Shown here one piece after another: positions 5,757 to 5,810 of a stretch of DNA of 5,810 nucleotides. Both the position numbers and the translations under genes were made by a program. The stretch's first letter is position 1; each line of letters starts with the position of its first letter. The stretch is from Planctomycetota bacterium. GTDB lineage: Bacteria; Planctomycetota; Phycisphaerae; Sedimentisphaerales; SM23-30. The notes under the pieces are model-generated. The model made no database searches and had not been told where the DNA came from. It worked only from the letters and a program-made list of their open reading frames with translations. The DNA is taken from contig JAKJEP010000231.1 in assembly GCA_022705365.1 (NCBI GenBank), positions 1-5,810 on the forward strand, in the 5' to 3' direction.

Positions 5757-5810
5757 TTATTGTCCTTTCCCCACGACCGGCTGACACCAGGCGCATTCCA
5801 GGTCATCCGC
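5757..5810 (-). CDS. Possible C-terminus of a convergent gene (partial, unrecognised)
   Basis: On the minus strand, one frame is open from the right edge to a TAA at 5757-5759 and reads ADDLECAWCQPVVGKGQ. A CxxC pair within a short hydrophilic tail is plausible for a real protein end, and the stop would face the pstB stop 13 bases away, a common convergent layout. Seventeen codons are too few to prove coding, and no family is recognised. The alternative is plain non-coding sequence after pstB. Confidence 0.25.
   Translation of the reverse strand, partial: ADDLECAWCQPVVGKGQ

Noticed and set aside
5743..5784. A 13-codon plus-strand ORF whose ATG overlaps the pstB TAA stop
   Set aside because: MADLVYCPFPTTG is too short to judge, resembles no known protein, and ends within non-coding-looking sequence.
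5745..5810. GGCGGAT at 5745 and ATCCGC at the right edge as a terminator stem
   Set aside because: The arms are about 53 bases apart with no T-run visible, so this is not a plausible intrinsic terminator.

Overview
The window carries two divergently transcribed gene blocks on either side of an AT-rich intergenic region of about 230 bp (1612-1842). The minus-strand block is purM (purine biosynthesis) followed directly by a HAD-superfamily phosphatase-like gene that runs off the left edge. The plus-strand block is a compact five-gene operon: an Rrf2-family transcription regulator, then pstS, pstC, pstA and pstB, which make up a complete high-affinity phosphate-type ABC importer. The last 67 bases hold no clear plus-strand gene. 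They may contain the end of a convergent minus-strand gene.

Organism: a diderm-type bacterium with GC content in the mid-50s is plausible. The PurM N-terminal half (an AFAGLFRLDY region, then NPVLVACTDGVGTK) and the PstS type (SDACGAAE loop, EF-hand-like insert, PSPPAR tail region) resemble, from memory, sequences of Planctomycetota such as Phycisphaerae and anaerobe-associated PstS proteins. This is a weak inference, because no rRNA or other firm marker lies in the window.

How the genes work together: PstS is a lipoprotein that should capture the anion outside the membrane, PstC and PstA form the channel, and PstB hydrolyses ATP. The genes sit 0 to 15 bases apart, with stop-to-start junctions (pstC TAA directly followed by a pstA GTG) that imply cotranscription and translational coupling. 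The Rrf2 gene is the first gene of the same transcript. A perfect 14-bp palindrome lies over the end of its TATAAT box and the expected transcription start, which fits an autoregulatory operator controlling the whole operon. The usual phosphate regulators PhoB, PhoR and PhoU are not in the window.

Most interesting points: Rrf2-type control of a pst operon with its palindromic operator; a PstS with non-canonical anion-binding loops and an inserted EF-hand-like calcium loop; and a HAD protein whose nucleophile motif reads DWNGT rather than DxDGT. No mobile element, CRISPR array, tRNA, rRNA or riboswitch was recognised.
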